Notes under the pieces: generated by a model
Databases searched by the model: none
Seen by the model: only the letters and a program-made list of their open reading frames with translations
What the model was told of the DNA's origin: nothing
Made by a program: the position numbers and the translations under genes
Shown here: in pieces, positions 62,580 to 64,000 of the stretch
How the letters are laid out: each line of letters begins with the position of its first letter
Numbering within the stretch: position 1 is the first letter of the stretch
Assembly: GCA_022823945.1 (NCBI GenBank)
Contig: JAJEBK010000014.1
Coordinates: forward strand, 88,289-152,288
Reading direction: 5' to 3'
Length of the DNA stretch: 64,000 nt
Origin: Anaerolineae bacterium
GTDB lineage: Bacteria; Chloroflexota; Anaerolineae; Aggregatilineales; Phototrophicaceae

Positions 62580-64000
62580 TTAGCAAGCGCCATCCGGCGT
62601 CACAAAATCGGCGCTTACCCAGCCTCGCCGGCCGTGGTAATCAACCTTGAACCAGCCAGCGTTCCGCTCAAGGGCGGTCAGCCGCGCAAAAGCCGGCAGG
62701 ACATCCATGATGTTGCCCGCGGGCGCGTCGCGGAAGTTGAGGGCATATTGCAGCGTCACCATGCAATTTTGCAGCAGGCGGCGCGCTGGGATAGTCGGGC
62801 TGGGCGTGACTGGCGCGGCGACAGCTCCCCCCGGGAACAGGGTCCTGTGCAACAATACGACCGTGCCGGCGCGATTGAGCATCGCGCAGGTCATGTCCCC
62901 GCGCAGATAATAGGGCAGTGGCTCGGCGAAGCGCGGCACATTTTCCGCGGCCAAAATGACCAGCGAGCCGCGGTTGCGGAAGCAAATCTCCAGATTGTGC
63001 GGGATATACGCCCAGACATCCACCGCGTCGATGATGCCGGCGTTGATGACTTCCCAAATGCCAACGCCGCGATGATCGACCTGCCGGCATTGCGTGACCG
63101 GATGATACCCGGTGACGCGCATGCTGGGCGGCAGCAGCTCGCAGGTGGAAAAAATCGGCGTGGGCGTGGCGGTTGGCGTTGGGGTCGGAGCAGGCGTCTT
63201 GGGCTTGCGTTTTCGTGGCGGAGCTGGTGCAACCACAAGGTCGTCGCGAGTCCGATCTTGGGAGATGGTGGCGGTTGGCGTGATCACGACCTGCGTGTTA
63301 ACCAGTGTCCTGGCGCTGATGGACGCGGTAGCAGAATCACCGCCGGCATTGCTGGCCAGCACTTGCAAGGTGTAAGGGTTATCGGCAGCCAGCCCGGTGA
63401 ATTGGTAAGTCGCGACATCGCCCAGGGTCGTCCAGTTATCGCCGCTGTCTTTGCGTACCTTGTAGGCGGTTGCGCCAGTCGATTTCGTCCAGGACAGCGT
63501 GATCGCCGTCTGCGTGATGCCGCTGGTGCTCAAATCTGTCGGCGCGGCTGGGGCGGGCGGTGGCGGCGTGGCAGTCGGCGTCGGCGTGGCGGTCGGTGTC
63601 GACGTGCCCGGCGGAACCAGCGTCGGCGTGGCGGTCGGTGTCGGCGTGGCGGTCGGCGTCGACGTGCCCGGCGGAACCGGCGTCGGCGTGGCAGTCGGTG
63701 GCGGCGTGGCGGTCGGTGCCAACGTCCGGGCGGCCACAGACACCGCCGCCGATACCCCGCTGCCATTTTTCGCCCGCACCTGCAATGTGTACGCCGTATC
63801 CGCATCCAAACCCGTGAAGCTATGCTCGGTATCGCTGCCGCCCGAATCTACCCAGGTCGACCCATCGCTGCTGACCTCGTAGCTGTCCGCGCCGCCAACG
63901 CTCGCCGTCCAGCTCAACTTGACGCTGTTGTTCGTGATCGCGGAAGCTGCCGGGCTGCTCGGCGCGTTGGGCAAGGTCTTCGCAGATGCGGATACCGCGC
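62580..64000 (-). CDS. Secreted FN3/cysteine/SH3b protein, 5' end beyond the window
   Basis: The 3' part of a gene whose start lies past position 64000 (frame stays open to the edge; the last visible residues AVSASAKTLPNAP continue an FN3 module). The visible 473 residues hold an FN3 module (SSDGSTWVDSGGSDTEH type), a long Pro/Thr low-complexity spacer made of TPTATP units, another FN3 module of the APTDLSTSGITQTAITLSW type, a Lys/Pro linker, a cysteine-bearing domain (GIIDAVDVWAYI, LEICF, DMTC) and an SH3b tail (LNFRDAPAGN ... GRRGWVSADFV). The tail is homologous to the giant protein at 27518. Stop at 62580 lies 108 bases from the malic enzyme start. Confidence 0.85.
   Translation of the reverse strand, partial: AVSASAKTLPNAPSSPAASAITNNSVKLSWTASVGGADSYEVSSDGSTWVDSGGSDTEHSFTGLDADTAYTLQVRAKNGSGVSAAVSVAARTLAPTATPPPTATPTPVPPGTSTPTATPTPTATPTLVPPGTSTPTATPTPTATPPPPAPAAPTDLSTSGITQTAITLSWTKSTGATAYKVRKDSGDNWTTLGDVATYQFTGLAADNPYTLQVLASNAGGDSATASISARTLVNTQVVITPTATISQDRTRDDLVVAPAPPRKRKPKTPAPTPTPTATPTPIFSTCELLPPSMRVTGYHPVTQCRQVDHRGVGIWEVINAGIIDAVDVWAYIPHNLEICFRNRGSLVILAAENVPRFAEPLPYYLRGDMTCAMLNRAGTVVLLHRTLFPGGAVAAPVTPSPTIPARRLLQNCMVTLQYALNFRDAPAGNIMDVLPAFARLTALERNAGWFKVDYHGRRGWVSADFVTPDGAC

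Noticed and set aside
1..64000. tRNA or rRNA genes
   Set aside because: Gaps were read for tRNA-like TTCGA-type loops and conserved rRNA stretches; none was convincing by eye.

Overview
The window reads as a GC-rich (roughly 60% by eye) bacterial chromosome segment with tightly packed genes on both strands, short gaps, and several families of dispersed intergenic repeats. The gene set fits an uncultured or poorly studied Chloroflexota (Anaerolineae-like) bacterium: long fibronectin type III (FN3) secreted proteins, GT-C-like membrane proteins, an orphan Flp pilin, a TrpB2-type tryptophan synthase beta, cobalamin-dependent MetH with its reactivation domain, and a Tat-targeted sugar-binding protein. 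The phylum is an inference from gene content; no rRNA or tRNA gene was found to settle it.

Layout. 0-4.6 kb: a GT4 glycosyltransferase on the plus strand, facing a minus-strand PhyH dioxygenase, sulfatase and methyltransferase operon and a small membrane protein. 4.9-11.2 kb: metH divergent from an MFS transporter, then a STAS-like protein and a DM13-domain membrane protein. 11.2-13.9 kb: repeat-rich gap, a secreted FN3 protein interrupted by a 10-G homopolymer and a divergent XRE regulator. 13.9-27 kb: trpB2, two GT-C-like membrane proteins, a LysM lipoprotein, M42 peptidase, Flp pilin, an FtsX-like permease, a class I amidotransferase-like hydrolase, and a nitroreductase-hemB-membrane protein operon. 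27.5-34.6 kb: one giant secreted protein with 24 FN3 modules. 34.8-47.4 kb: mixed metabolism (TauE/SafE exporter, group II decarboxylase, CPA2 antiporter, FAD oxidoreductase, DinB, second C26 hydrolase, epimerase, LuxR regulator, cyclopropane synthase, PHP phosphatase). 47.5-55.4 kb: a seven-gene sugar uptake operon read BtpA/SgcQ, M29 aminopeptidase, binding protein, two permeases, Gfo/Idh oxidoreductase, FGGY kinase. 55.4-60.2 kb: metG flanked by AT-richer cargo, an abortive-infection-like gene on one side and a methyltransferase plus PD-(D/E)XK nuclease pair on the other. 60.2-64 kb: malic enzyme and the 3' end of another FN3 protein that runs off the window.

The most interesting signals are: (1) a candidate ribosome-mediated attenuator in front of metG, with promoter, a 21-codon leader ORF carrying the codon cluster ATG-CCT-ATG-CGG-ATG, a possible antiterminator pairing and an intrinsic terminator; (2) a 10-G tract that puts a perfect signal peptide one base out of frame with its FN3 protein, as expected for phase variation or a sequencing slip; (3) three FN3 proteins that share an undescribed two-part cysteine domain plus SH3b tail; (4) a compact restriction-modification pair behind a promoter with a perfect 14-bp tandem repeat; (5) evidence for leaderless transcripts with extended -10 promoters; and (6) three families of dispersed intergenic repeats.
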